Shown here one piece after another: positions 28,002 to 37,581 of a DNA stretch of 63,961 bases. Each line of letters starts with the position of its first letter. Positions within the stretch are counted from its first letter, which is position 1. Origin of the DNA: Segatella copri (GTDB taxonomy: Bacteria > Bacteroidota > Bacteroidia > Bacteroidales > Bacteroidaceae); contig NZ_VZCB01000059.1 of assembly GCF_009494395.1 (NCBI RefSeq), forward strand, positions 1 through 63,961, in the 5' to 3' direction. The notes beneath the pieces were generated by a model. It was not told the DNA's origin. It was given only the letters and a program-made list of their open reading frames with translations, and did not search any database. The position numbers were made by a program, and so were the translations under genes.

Positions 28002-29925
28002 AAGGTTAACAAGAAGATAGCCAATCAAATTCCGGTTATTGTACAGAAAAGTGTGCAGGAACAGTCCAAAAAGCCAAAACGAAAAGGTTTCTTGAGCATC
28101 TTCGGCAAAAAAGAGGGAACGAAGCCAACGACAACAACGACTACGCTCCGTTCATCCAATAGAAACATGGTCAACGAACAGAAAGCGCAGAGCCGTCGAT
28201 TGTCAGAACAAGCCGATAGTCTTGCTGCCCGTAATGCAGAACTTAACAGACAACTGCAAGGATTGATTTGCCAAATCGAAAAGAAGGTACAATCTGATTT
28301 ACAAAATAGAGAAAGCGAGATAACAGCCATGCGTAAAAAATCATTTATGCAGATAGGCGGCTTGATGGGATTTGTTCTTTTGCTGTTGGTCATTTCCTAT
28401 ATCATCATACACCGTGATGCAAAGAACATTAAACGATACAAACGCAAGACAACGGATTTGATCGAGCAATTGGAACAGTCCGTGCAACAAAATGAGGTAC
28501 TCATAACCTCCCGAAAGAAAGCGGTACATACTATTACCCATGAGTTGCGTACACCACTGACGGCAATAACCGGCTATACCGAACTTTTGCGGAAAGAATG
28601 CAATAGCGGTAATAATGGGCAATATATCCAAAATATACTGCAATCCTCCGACCGTATGCGGGATATGCTCAACACTTTGCTTGATTTCTTCCGCCTGGAC
28701 AACGGCAAGGAACAGCCCCGTCTGTCACCCTGCCGGATTTCTGCAATCACGCACACACTTGAAACGGAGTTCATGCCTGTTGCCGTGAACAAAGGGTTGT
28801 CCTTGTCCGTGAAGACTGGACACGATGCCATTGTATTGACCGACAAAGAGCGAATAATACAAATCGGGAATAACCTGCTGTCAAACGCTGTCAAGTTCAC
28901 AGAAGAAGGCGGTGTTTCTTTGATTACTGAATATGACAATGGAGTTCTGACACTGGTCGTTGAGGATACAGGTACAGGCATGACAGAAGAGGAACAGAAA
29001 CAAGCGTTCGGTGCGTTTGAACGTCTATCAAATGCCGCCGCAAAGGAGGGTTTCGGGCTTGGGGCTTTCCATTGTCAAGAACCTCGTTTCACTGATGAAA
29101 GGAAAAATCGATGTGTCCAGTCACCAAGGGCTGGGAAGTATTTTTACCATTAGTCTTCCTATGGCTACAGCCGAAAAGCAGAATGTGGAACCAATCCAGT
29201 ATAGAACGAAACGACAAGATTCGTTTACTGTCATTGCCATTGATGATAGCCATGTGCAACTGAGTACCATTCGTGAGGCGTTTGCATCAAACGGCATCGT
29301 ATGTGACACTTGTAATAATGCCACGGATTTGTTGGATATGATGCGCAAAAAATCTTATGATCTGCTGATAACGGATTTGAAGATGGCTGAAGTGAATGGT
29401 ATCGAGATTCTGGAAATGATGCGTATGGTGAACGTGCGTAACTCCAAGACCATTCCTGTTGTCGTTATGACAGCAGCACCAAATGTGAGTGAGCAAGAAC
29501 TGCTTGATGCAGGATTTGTCGCTTGCCTGTTCAAGCCGATGTCTGACAAGGATTTGATAAACACTGCAAGAAAGTGTGTAAACGGTAAGATAGCAGAAAA
29601 ACAAATAGACTTCTCTATGTTGCTGACCTACGGCAATGAAAAAGAGACTTTGGAGAATTTCGTAAAGGAAATGACTGACACATTGGGCAGTATCCGTAAT
29701 GCAGCCCAAGAGGAGAACCGCAAGAAAATGTCTGATGCCATTCACCACGCAAGAAGCTCGTGGATGATGGTACAATCTGACGAGTCTTTGAACTATCTTT
29801 TTGACTTGATAGAAGATTCTACATCATCAGACGACGTTATCAACCAAGCGGTTGAGGATGTTTTCGCACATGGTGAGGCAATCCTCAAAGCCGCACAAAA
29901 GAAAATTGAGGAGGTAACAGCATGA
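28002..29925 (+). pseudogene. rteA: RteA sensor kinase, N-truncated by IS and frameshifted
   Basis: A hybrid histidine kinase. Remaining parts, in order: coiled-coil NEQKAQSRRLSEQADSL; one membrane helix IGGLMGFVLLLLVISYIII; HisKA HTITHELRTPLTAITGY; HATPase N box IGNNLLSNAVKFTEEGG and G box VVEDTGTGM; then receiver FTVIAIDDSHVQLS...LLITDLKMAEVNG and an HPt-like C-terminus with DAIHHARSSWMM. The periplasmic sensing part is lost to the IS1380 insertion. An extra G in GGGG (29061-29064), inside the GLGLSIVKNL box, shifts frame. In CTnDOT RteA senses tetracycline and phosphorylates RteB. It overlaps rteB by 4 nt. Confidence 0.88.
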
Positions 29926-31238
29926 AGAAAGTAATAATCATTGAAGACAGTCCGACATTTTGCAATATGTTGGGCAAGAAGTTGGAAGCGAAGGGATGGA
30001 AAACAATCTTATGCTACAATTACAGAGATGGTCTGAAAGCTGTGAAGGAATCCTCTGAATGGGATGTTGTCATTTCGGATATGCGCTTGGGGAATGATAA
30101 CGGCATCGACCTGTTGGAATGGATGCGTAGTAACGGCTATCAGAATCCATTTATCATCATGACATCTTACGATGAAAGCATGAGTGCCGTGAGGACTATG
30201 AAATTGGGAGCGGAAGACTATATACCGAAGAAATTGTTGCTTGATGTAGTTTATGAACGTTTGGAAGAAATCATAGACAAGCAGAAACGACTCGTAGAGT
30301 TGAATAACAAGATTGTTTACCGCAAAAGTGAGAAGTTTCGCCGTATATACAAAATGGCAGAATTGTTTGCCAAAAGCGACATGGCTGTTATGATATTGGG
30401 CGACAACGGTACTGGCAAAGAACATATAGCGGAAAAGATACATCTGCAAAGCAAAAGAGCCGACAAGCCTTTTGAAGTAGTAGATTGCGGTACGCTTTCT
30501 GCGGAACTTGCCGTTTCCGTTCTCTTCGGGCATGAGAAAGGGGCATTCACAAGTGCGGACTCAGCAAGAAAAGGTTACTTTGAATTGGCTGCTGGAGGTA
30601 CGCTGTTCTTGGACGAGATAGGCAACCTGCCGAAAGACGTACAGGCGATGCTGCTGCGTGTGTTGCAATCCAAGAGCTACCGACCATTGGGAGCTACAAA
30701 AGATAAAGTGGCTGATGTGAGCATTATTGCCGCTACCAACGAGAATCTGCAAGAGGCAGTTCGGGAAGGACGATTCAGAAGTGACCTGTATTATCGACTT
30801 CACGAAGCGGTTATTGAGATTCCACGGTTGCGGGATTGCAAGGAAGATATTATGCCATTAGCTAACTTCTTCCTGAAACTATATGACAGGCATACGGACA
30901 AAGAAATAAAATGTATCAGTAAGGAAGCGCAAAGGGCACTTGTAAGCCATACATGGCCAGGTAATGTGCGTGAGTTGAAATCATGTATCATGCGAGCTAT
31001 GCTGTTATGCGAGAATGAGATTATAGATGTCGAGGACTTGCAGTTGTCACAATCGACATTGACAGAAGAGGCTTTGGACTTTGATGAACAAGAACGCAAG
31101 ATCAATCGAGAGCGTATCTTGTGGGCTTTGAAGCAATGCAATGGCATCAAGCGTGATGCGGCAAAAATGTTGGAAATGAGCCATACTACATTCTATGCCC
31201 GTATGAAAGAGTATGGTATTCCTACTAACAAGTTGTAA
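29922..31238 (+). CDS. rteB: RteB sigma54-type response regulator
   Basis: A 438-aa protein. The receiver domain (1-120) has VIIIEDSPTF, phospho-acceptor VVISDMRLGND and the K of IPKKLL. The AAA+ domain (145-370) has Walker A LGDNGTGKEHIAEKI and LFLDEIGNL. The loop that contacts sigma54, normally GAFTGA, reads GAFTSA. The C-terminal Fis-type HTH is NGIKRDAAKMLEMSHTTFYARM. In CTnDOT, RteB activates rteC and thereby excision. With the kinase RteA broken here, its phosphorylation may depend on another kinase. Confidence 0.92.
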   Translation: MKKVIIIEDSPTFCNMLGKKLEAKGWKTILCYNYRDGLKAVKESSEWDVVISDMRLGNDNGIDLLEWMRSNGYQNPFIIMTSYDESMSAVRTMKLGAEDYIPKKLLLDVVYERLEEIIDKQKRLVELNNKIVYRKSEKFRRIYKMAELFAKSDMAVMILGDNGTGKEHIAEKIHLQSKRADKPFEVVDCGTLSAELAVSVLFGHEKGAFTSADSARKGYFELAAGGTLFLDEIGNLPKDVQAMLLRVLQSKSYRPLGATKDKVADVSIIAATNENLQEAVREGRFRSDLYYRLHEAVIEIPRLRDCKEDIMPLANFFLKLYDRHTDKEIKCISKEAQRALVSHTWPGNVRELKSCIMRAMLLCENEIIDVEDLQLSQSTLTEEALDFDEQERKINRERILWALKQCNGIKRDAAKMLEMSHTTFYARMKEYGIPTNKL

Positions 31239-31251
31239 CGGTATAAGAACC

Positions 31252-31291
31252 GTGTAAGGAAGATTGGACGAGTGTCCGGTTTTCCTTACAC
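31252..31291 (+). terminator. Terminator after rteB
   Basis: GTGTAAGGAA pairs with TTCCTTACAC, enclosing a second stem around GGAC..GTCC. It lies 14 nt after the rteB stop. Confidence 0.75.
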
Positions 31292-31468
31292 TATTTCTGC
31301 TTGCAATTTCCTTGTGAAAATCTTATTCTCTTGATAAAGTTGCTGATTATCAGGAAATATCATCATCCTATTGTTTAGTCTGTCTTGGAATGGCATAGGT
31401 ATTGGACTAATAAATGGTGTGCGCACGAATACATCAAATTAGTACAAACCCATAAAAGAGACAGCAAC

Positions 31469-32098
31469 ATGGAATACAACATATTGTTAGAGACTGATTT
31501 TTTCAACTTGCTGAATGCAGGTCATAAGAACAAATGTGGTAACGCTTTGGAGAACTCATATCGTGAGTTTATCAAGGTTGTGGTTGATTTATGCAGCACC
31601 AACGTGAAGCAAGCGGTCTTTGCACTGTCATACGCAGAGACCGAGCTTGACTTTCATCTGTCAATGCCTCATATAAAGGATTGTTTGGGAACCGTAGGCT
31701 TGTATGTGCGCAAGGCTATTGCATTTATCCGCAGAATGCAAGAGCATGTGGCAGCAACATATCATCTTCATGTGACCACATCCACTTCAGAAGCCTCTCC
31801 GCCAGTATCATCAGAATCAAAGCCATTAGTGAAATGGACTGGCAATGCCGTTGACCTTGTAGAAATGGTATATGGCATCTGCGTAATGGGAAGCGTGAAC
31901 GATGGCGATGTGAAATTCAAGGACTTGGCGCAAGCCATGTACCAGTTCTTCGGCATCAAAGCCAAGGACTGCTATCGTTTCTATACCGACATCAGAAGAC
32001 GCAAGAACCATAGCCGTACTTACTTCCTTGACAGAATGCAGGAGAAGTTGAACGACAAAATGCGAAAGGATGATGAATTGGAGAGAATGAGACGATAA
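31469..32098 (+). CDS. rteC: RteC excision regulator
   Basis: A 209-aa protein (start at ATG 31469, MEYNILLETDFF; an in-frame TTG upstream is less likely). RteC family features are CGNALENSYREFIKVVVDL near the N-terminus, the variable S/T-rich middle, and the C-terminal winged-helix half beginning WTGNAVDLVEMVYGICVMGSV and ending RRRKNHSRTYFLDRMQEKL. In CTnDOT RteC, itself activated by RteB, binds upstream of the xis2c promoter to switch on the excision operon. It sits downstream of rteB but behind a terminator, as expected for its own RteB-dependent promoter. Confidence 0.88.
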   Translation: MEYNILLETDFFNLLNAGHKNKCGNALENSYREFIKVVVDLCSTNVKQAVFALSYAETELDFHLSMPHIKDCLGTVGLYVRKAIAFIRRMQEHVAATYHLHVTTSTSEASPPVSSESKPLVKWTGNAVDLVEMVYGICVMGSVNDGDVKFKDLAQAMYQFFGIKAKDCYRFYTDIRRRKNHSRTYFLDRMQEKLNDKMRKDDELERMRR

Positions 32099-32146
32099 TC
32101 GAGGTGTTTCTTATTTAATTCTGAAAAAGATTAAAAACTTTTGGTG

Positions 32147-32177
32147 TTGCCACAAAAATATTGTAGTTTTGTGGCAA
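32147..32177 (+). promoter_or_regulatory. Palindromic operator overlapping the promoter of the DUF6088 gene
   Basis: TTGCCACAAAA (32147-32157) and TTTTGTGGCAA (32167-32177) are perfect 11-bp inverted arms. The -7 box TAGTTTTG (32164-32171) lies within the right arm, so a dimer bound here would block transcription. The likely repressor is the downstream DUF6088 protein. Confidence 0.65.
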
Positions 32178-32188
32178 AATAAAGAGGA

Positions 32189-32797
32189 ATGGCAACGAAT
32201 AGCGCTTATAACGAGATAAAAAGGAAAATAACGTCTTCCAAACGGGGAACATTGTTCTTTCCCGATTCATTCGCTCAAATGGCATCATCCGATGCAATAA
32301 GGTCAGCCTTGGTGCGTTTGTGCAAAGATGGAGACATAATAAGAGTGGCACAAGGCATCTATTGCTATCCAAAGATTGACACAAAATGGGGAAGCGGAGT
32401 TGTACCGCCATCCATTGAAGACATTGCCAATGGCATTGCTAAACGTGATAAAGTTAGAATTGTTCCGACGGGTGCGTATGTGTTGAATGTATTAGGACTG
32501 TCAAAACAAGTACCGGCAAATGTGGTGTTCTTTACAGATGGGTCTTCTCGCAAGGTTTCTGTAGGCAAAGGTAACGGAATCCTTTTCAAGCATACATCTG
32601 AGATGAGAACATTTGCTTATCGGTCAAAGCTTATGCTGTTGATAGTAATGGCTCTCCGTGAAATCGGTGATGAAAATATAACAGAACTACAGATGAACAT
32701 CATCAAAGGTCATTTGAAAAATGTCCCAACGGGAGATTTTCAAAAAGACATTTTGCTGGCTCCAGCATGGGTTCGTAAAAAATTGCAACAAGTATGA
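32189..32797 (+). CDS. DUF6088/AbiEi-like winged-helix regulator
   Basis: A 202-aa protein with an N-terminal winged helix (NEIKRKITSSKRGTLFFPDSF; AIRSALVRLCKDGDIIRVAQGIYCYP) followed by the AbiEi_4-like domain (IPTGAYVLNVLGLS...VVFFTDGSSRKVSV). Such proteins act as antitoxins or autorepressors in AbiE-like toxin-antitoxin systems. It starts just after a palindromic operator and overlaps the next gene by 4 nt. The partner here is not the usual AbiEii nucleotidyltransferase but an AlbA_2 protein. Confidence 0.78.
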   Translation: MATNSAYNEIKRKITSSKRGTLFFPDSFAQMASSDAIRSALVRLCKDGDIIRVAQGIYCYPKIDTKWGSGVVPPSIEDIANGIAKRDKVRIVPTGAYVLNVLGLSKQVPANVVFFTDGSSRKVSVGKGNGILFKHTSEMRTFAYRSKLMLLIVMALREIGDENITELQMNIIKGHLKNVPTGDFQKDILLAPAWVRKKLQQV

Positions 32798-34239
32798 ATT
32801 ATCAAGATATAGAAAAACTTGCTTCCTTAAAGGAAAGCAACAATTTGGAGTTTAAGGAATCGACAGGTCAATTAGACCGTTCGATGGAGACTCTATGTGC
32901 GTTTCTCAACTGTGAAGGTGGTACTATTCTTTATGGTGTAAAGGATAATGGTAAGATTATAGGTCAAGAGGTATCTGACAATACTAAACGCTCTATTGCT
33001 GAGGCGGTCAATAGAATTGAGCCTTTTGTAGAGTTGGAAATCTCGTATGTTCCTATTCTTGAGACTGACAAATATGTGATAGCCATTCATGCGGAATGTC
33101 AACGATTCATGCGTCCTTTCACTTATAAGGGAAGGGCTTATATGCGCATTGAAAGTACCACAACTTTTATGCCACAGGAACGGTATAACCATCTCTTAAT
33201 GGAAAGAGGCGGAAAATATGGATGGGAAGCAATGATTAACTCTGATTTGGAGATAAGTGACTTGGATGAGAATGCCATTCTCGGTGCTGTCCGTGAGGGA
33301 ATACGAAACGGAAGACTTCCAGAAACAACTATTCGCGAGGAGATACCTGTAATCTTGAAAAAGTTCGGCTTGTTCCATGATGGTAAACTGAACAATGCAG
33401 CCGCCGTGTTGTTTGGCAAGGATTTGTATGGATACCCACAATGTCTTGTGCGTATGGCTCGTTTCAAAGGAACAACAAAAGAAGAGTTTATAGACAACCA
33501 ACGTGCGGAAGGTAATATTTACGAATTGCTTGATGCCTCAATGGCATTTTTCTTTAAGCATCTCTCACTGTCTGGTAAGATAAACGGTCTTTATCGTGAG
33601 GAAGAGTTGAGCATTCCGTACAAGGCTTTAAGAGAGAGTTGCATCAACTCACTTTGCCATCGCTCGTATCATCAACCAGGTAGTTCTGTAAGCATCGCTA
33701 TCTACGATGACCGTGTTGAAATACGAAATACGGGAACTTTTCCTGCCGACTTGCCTATAGAACGTCTTATGCAGGAACATGACTCCAAACCACAGAATCC
33801 AATTATTGCCAACGTACTCTATAAGAGCAAGATATTGGAGAGTTGGGGACGTGGAATAGGTACAATGGTCGATGAATGCAAACGTGTAGGCTTGCCTGCT
33901 CCAGAATTCAATACTGATGGCAATTTTGTGTGGGTCGTATTTAAGTATAATAGGAGCAGTGTGGTAAACACCCAACAAGCTACCCAACAAGCTACCCAAC
34001 AAGCTACCCAACAAGCTACAAAATTTGTTCAGGAGCTGATTTCTGTTGTAAATACCAATGAATATTCAGTAAAAGAAATCATGTCTCTCTTAAAATTGAA
34101 GGATAGGGTTAATTTCTTGAAAACTTACCTTACCCCTGCTTTGGAAGAAGGTCTAATTTCAATGAAATACCCTAAAAATCCGAAGCATCCGGGACAAAAA
34201 TATATGCTTACAGAAAAAGGCAAGGCATTATTAAAATAG
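32794..34239 (+). CDS. AlbA_2 (Schlafen-like) domain ATP-binding protein
   Basis: A 481-aa protein. Residues 1-135 form an AlbA_2/divergent AAA_4 domain (ESNNLEFKESTGQL; LCAFLNCEGGTILYGVKDNG). Residues 180-390 resemble the HATPase-like ATP-dependent RecG-related region (HRSYHQPGSSVSIAIYDDRVEIRNTG; ESWGRGIGTMVDECKRVGLP). A linker of four TQQA repeats (33969-34016) precedes a C-terminal winged helix. It is coupled to the DUF6088 gene. AlbA_2 proteins occur in regulators and in phage-defence loci; a toxin or defence effector controlled by the DUF6088 protein is a reasonable hypothesis, not shown. Confidence 0.78.
   Translation: MNYQDIEKLASLKESNNLEFKESTGQLDRSMETLCAFLNCEGGTILYGVKDNGKIIGQEVSDNTKRSIAEAVNRIEPFVELEISYVPILETDKYVIAIHAECQRFMRPFTYKGRAYMRIESTTTFMPQERYNHLLMERGGKYGWEAMINSDLEISDLDENAILGAVREGIRNGRLPETTIREEIPVILKKFGLFHDGKLNNAAAVLFGKDLYGYPQCLVRMARFKGTTKEEFIDNQRAEGNIYELLDASMAFFFKHLSLSGKINGLYREEELSIPYKALRESCINSLCHRSYHQPGSSVSIAIYDDRVEIRNTGTFPADLPIERLMQEHDSKPQNPIIANVLYKSKILESWGRGIGTMVDECKRVGLPAPEFNTDGNFVWVVFKYNRSSVVNTQQATQQATQQATQQATKFVQELISVVNTNEYSVKEIMSLLKLKDRVNFLKTYLTPALEEGLISMKYPKNPKHPGQKYMLTEKGKALLK
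33969..34016 (+). repeat. Four tandem 12-bp repeats inside the AlbA_2 gene
   Basis: ACCCAACAAGCT is repeated four times perfectly, encoding TQQA x4 in the linker before the C-terminal winged helix. Slippage would change linker length by 4 residues without shifting frame. Confidence 0.9.
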
Positions 34240-34287
34240 AAAGACGACAAAGGCAGTGGTGATTTGTTCCACTGCCTTTGTCGTTTC
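34239..34287. terminator. Bidirectional terminator between cargo pair and mobC
   Basis: GAAAGACGACAAAGGCAGTGG (first 20 nt shown to 34258) pairs with CCACTGCCTTTGTCGTTTC (34269-34287) in a near-perfect 19-bp stem between two convergent genes; it includes both stop-codon edges. Confidence 0.9.
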
Positions 34288-36290
34288 TATTTCTGTATCA
34301 AGTGCTTCAAATTCTCGTCAGCAGCGATGCGATCCAGTTCATCCTTGACAATCTGTTTGACGTCCTCCTTTATCTGATTGTAGTTGTCCTGAATAGCTTG
34401 CTTCATGCAGTCGTTGCCATTGGTATCCTTGAAATCGTTAATGATAGGGATAGGCTGATAATGGCTTTCCTCTCGCTTTACTTTGTCGGTGTCAACGACA
34501 ATCTCGGCATGGAAGATCTTCTGCTCTATGCGCTCGGTGAAGTTGTCGGAAACAGAGCCGACAAACATACCTTGGGTGAGTCCGCTAATCTTGCTCGGCG
34601 GAATGAGACTGTCCATCTGGGTATTGATGGATGTAGAGACATCCTGACGGTTGATGGAAATAGACTGGCGCTTTTGGAGCACCTTGCCGAAACGCTCGGA
34701 TAAAGTCTTGGCGGTCTCGCCAACAACCTGTCCGCTGAAGATATTACCAACGGTATTGATAACCACCTTTGCCTCCTTATCCCCATAATCACGGACCAAC
34801 TGTGAGAAGTCCTGAAAGCCCAAGCAGACGGCAACCTTGTTGCTTCTTGCCGTAGCAATCAGATTATCCAAGCCTTTGAAATAGATGGTCGGCAACTCGT
34901 CAATGATAACGGATGATTTGAGTTGTCCCTTCTTGTTGATGAGTTTCACGATGCGGCTGTTGTACAAGCCAAGTGCCGCACCATAAATGTTCTGACGGTC
35001 GGGATTGTTGCCGACACATAGAATCTTCGGTTCTTCGGGATTGTTGATGTCGAGTGTAAACTCGCTTGCGGACATCACCCAATAGAGTTGTGGTGAGATC
35101 ATTCGTGACAGCGGAATCTTTGCGCTTGCAATCTGACCCGCCAACTGCTCCATTGCCCCACCTTGCCATGCGTCCATGAACGGAGAAAGATAATTCTCAA
35201 GTTCGGGATAGCTCGTCAGTATCGGAAAGACATCCTCGTATCTGCGGTTGAGCAGTTCGATGGCATGGGGAAAGGTGCAATACTTTCCGTTCTTGTAGAT
35301 GCGTAAGTACCAGATGATGGCTGCAAAGAGGATAATCGGACTCTCCACGAAAAAGTCGCCCTGCTTCTGAACCCACGTCTTGTTGAGGTTGAGCATGATG
35401 GTGTATGCACTCTCATAAGCATCGGAAATGTCACTCATGAAATCCGGGTGAATCGGATTGCAGCGATGACTTCTGCGAGGATCATCAAAGTTGATAACAT
35501 AGAACTGGGGCTTGACCTTATATCCATTCTGATGGTTCATCATGTGGTTATAGGCAATCGTCGAAAGGTCGGAAAACTTGAAATCATAGATATACATTGA
35601 ATACCCCTTCTCTATCTGCTGTTTGATGTAGTTGTTCACTACAGCAAAGGACTTACCACTACCCGGTGTACCTAACACGATGGTCGCTCGGAACGGATTG
35701 ACCACGTTGATCCATCCTCTCTGCCATTTCTTCTTGTAATAGAATCGTGTTGGCAGATTGACGGAATACTCGTTCTCCATTAGTTTGGTCTCCTGCATGA
35801 AGCTCTCGTTCTCATTATTGAAGACATCCTCCATGAGGTTGTGCTTCAAGAGTCGGCTCATCCACAGTCCACCCATCAATAGGCAGATATAACCCGCTGT
35901 CATTGTAAAGATGTATAGCGTGGCATTGCCCAAATGAGATATAGGCAACAATAATATCCACCAGTTGAGGAAGAACAGACAGGAGCCAACGACAAGAACC
36001 GTCCAAATCTTGTTCCAACTCATCTTTTCTGCTTTCACGCCCTTGGTTCCCAGACATGAGAGCGCCAGGAGTAAAAGCGAGAACAGCTTGGTGTAGAGGA
36101 TAGAATGAAACAAGCCACCTGTACGGTTGAAGTTGATAAGGATTCTGTCAACAACCCCGATTGTCACTCCCCATATGTGCATTGCCTCGTAGCAATACCA
36201 ATATACATTCATAATTGCGAGTATGATACTCACAGCACGGAGAAAATCCATTATTTTTCCCAATGCTCTCAAATCGTCTTCTTGTGCCAT
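34287..36290 (-). CDS. mobC: Type IV coupling protein MobC (TraG/VirD4-like)
   Basis: A 667-aa inner-membrane ATPase that brings the relaxase-DNA complex to the secretion channel. Several N-terminal membrane helices are visible (AVSIILAIMNVYWYC; LFSLLLLALSCLG; FFLNWWILLLPIS). Walker A is LGTPGSGKSFAVVNNYI and Walker B is SSVIIDELPTIYFKG, followed by ATARSNKVAVCLGFQDFSQL. The C-terminus is acidic and helical. It is the third gene of mobABC as in CTnDOT, 37 nt after mobB. Confidence 0.9.
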   Translation of the reverse strand: MAQEDDLRALGKIMDFLRAVSIILAIMNVYWYCYEAMHIWGVTIGVVDRILINFNRTGGLFHSILYTKLFSLLLLALSCLGTKGVKAEKMSWNKIWTVLVVGSCLFFLNWWILLLPISHLGNATLYIFTMTAGYICLLMGGLWMSRLLKHNLMEDVFNNENESFMQETKLMENEYSVNLPTRFYYKKKWQRGWINVVNPFRATIVLGTPGSGKSFAVVNNYIKQQIEKGYSMYIYDFKFSDLSTIAYNHMMNHQNGYKVKPQFYVINFDDPRRSHRCNPIHPDFMSDISDAYESAYTIMLNLNKTWVQKQGDFFVESPIILFAAIIWYLRIYKNGKYCTFPHAIELLNRRYEDVFPILTSYPELENYLSPFMDAWQGGAMEQLAGQIASAKIPLSRMISPQLYWVMSASEFTLDINNPEEPKILCVGNNPDRQNIYGAALGLYNSRIVKLINKKGQLKSSVIIDELPTIYFKGLDNLIATARSNKVAVCLGFQDFSQLVRDYGDKEAKVVINTVGNIFSGQVVGETAKTLSERFGKVLQKRQSISINRQDVSTSINTQMDSLIPPSKISGLTQGMFVGSVSDNFTERIEQKIFHAEIVVDTDKVKREESHYQPIPIINDFKDTNGNDCMKQAIQDNYNQIKEDVKQIVKDELDRIAADENLKHLIQK

Positions 36291-36327
36291 TGTTTTTCTG
36301 TTTTGAAGTTATACCTTGATAATACGA

Positions 36328-37581
36328 TTAAAGGTTTCTCCCTTTTCGCTTCTTTTTCTTTCTGCGTAACTCTCTATCGAATGCTGCTTCCTGTGCCTCG
36401 TTGGAAGAACCATTCCCTGCCATAAGTCCAAGACCGCTGCCGTATTCATCGAACAAGCCGGAATCGTGACGCTCTTGTTCTGAGATTGCACCATCTTCCT
36501 TTGGAATGGTAAGCGGTATCGGCTGCTCATTCTCGTAAGGTAAGGAGAAGTGCTCCTGCATGGCATTGGCAGAAAGATTCGTTCCAAGCCTTGAACCATT
36601 GAACACGCTTTGGGTGCGGTGGTCAATGAATGTTGCTCCGTAGATACGGCCGTCAGCTGTATGGCGGAAAACAACATCAATGCCCTTTGCTTTCAGCAGT
36701 TCAACAAACTTATCCTTATGGTACGTCTGCTTCAAGACTGCTTCCACGCTATGTTTGGTCATCTCGGAGAGTTTCTTGTCCTCCTTAAACTTCTTGGTAG
36801 AATAAGCGAACCGCTTTTCTATCGCCTCCGCACCGACAGACCTGTCAATCTTTGAAGCCTTGAAAGGATTTCCAACCTTATTGCCCTGTCCGTCCGTGGC
36901 AGAATAGACAAAACCATGATACTCACGACCGCCAACCTCGCCTCTGACTTCCTCCAAGGATATATTATATAAGGAAAGAAGTGCACGGTATTCGCCCAAT
37001 GACTGGAACCTGTAGGTAGTGCAGAGTGATTTTACAGTATTGGCAACCTGCTTCTTCACATTGCCTTGGCTTACATCCACCTTGCGGAGTGGATTGTCTG
37101 CCTGGCGTTGCTTGCGGTCTGCCTTGTGGAGATTGTACTTCTCCTCCAAGTCACGGGTGATAGCCTTGCTCCTATGGTAGTTGTATCGGCTATCCAAACA
37201 CTTGCCGTTTTCATCCACTCGGATAGTCACGATGTGCATGTGATGACGGTCGATGTCCTCATGCTTGTAAACCATGTATGGCTGGTTGCCATATCCCATG
37301 CGCTCCAAGTATTCACGGGCGATGTTCTCCATTTCCATATCCGTCAGCACATCATCTGGATGCGGATTCAAGGATATATGCACGACAGGCTTCTCTGTTC
37401 TGATGTGCGGAGAAAGGTATCGCTGGAAATCACGCAAGGCATTGGCGATGCTCGTCTTTCCCGAACAATCATCGAAGATCTTGTTTGTAGCCAAGAGTTT
37501 TCCCTCTTCCTTGTTAATCTTCTCACCATTGTATGCCAGAGCCCCATACAATGAACTTCCGAAACTTATCTTTGCGACCAT
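36328..37581 (-). CDS. mobB: MobB relaxase
   Basis: A 417-aa relaxase of the Bacteroides MobB type (MOBP-like). The N-terminal nicking domain has HISLNPHPDD and the metal-binding histidine motif YKHEDIDRHHMHIVTIRVD (HxDxxHxH); a catalytic Tyr is likely in the first 40 residues or in REYLERMGYG. The C-terminal half is helical and basic, ending in a KKKKRKGR tail. It nicks oriT with MobA and pilots the strand. It overlaps mobA by 16 nt. Confidence 0.9.
   Translation of the reverse strand: MVAKISFGSSLYGALAYNGEKINKEEGKLLATNKIFDDCSGKTSIANALRDFQRYLSPHIRTEKPVVHISLNPHPDDVLTDMEMENIAREYLERMGYGNQPYMVYKHEDIDRHHMHIVTIRVDENGKCLDSRYNYHRSKAITRDLEEKYNLHKADRKQRQADNPLRKVDVSQGNVKKQVANTVKSLCTTYRFQSLGEYRALLSLYNISLEEVRGEVGGREYHGFVYSATDGQGNKVGNPFKASKIDRSVGAEAIEKRFAYSTKKFKEDKKLSEMTKHSVEAVLKQTYHKDKFVELLKAKGIDVVFRHTADGRIYGATFIDHRTQSVFNGSRLGTNLSANAMQEHFSLPYENEQPIPLTIPKEDGAISEQERHDSGLFDEYGSGLGLMAGNGSSNEAQEAAFDRELRRKKKKRKGRNL

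Noticed and set aside
29011..29925. Separate response-regulator gene
   Set aside because: Its first codons continue the RteA kinase G box after a one-base shift, so it is the 3' part of rteA rather than an independent gene.
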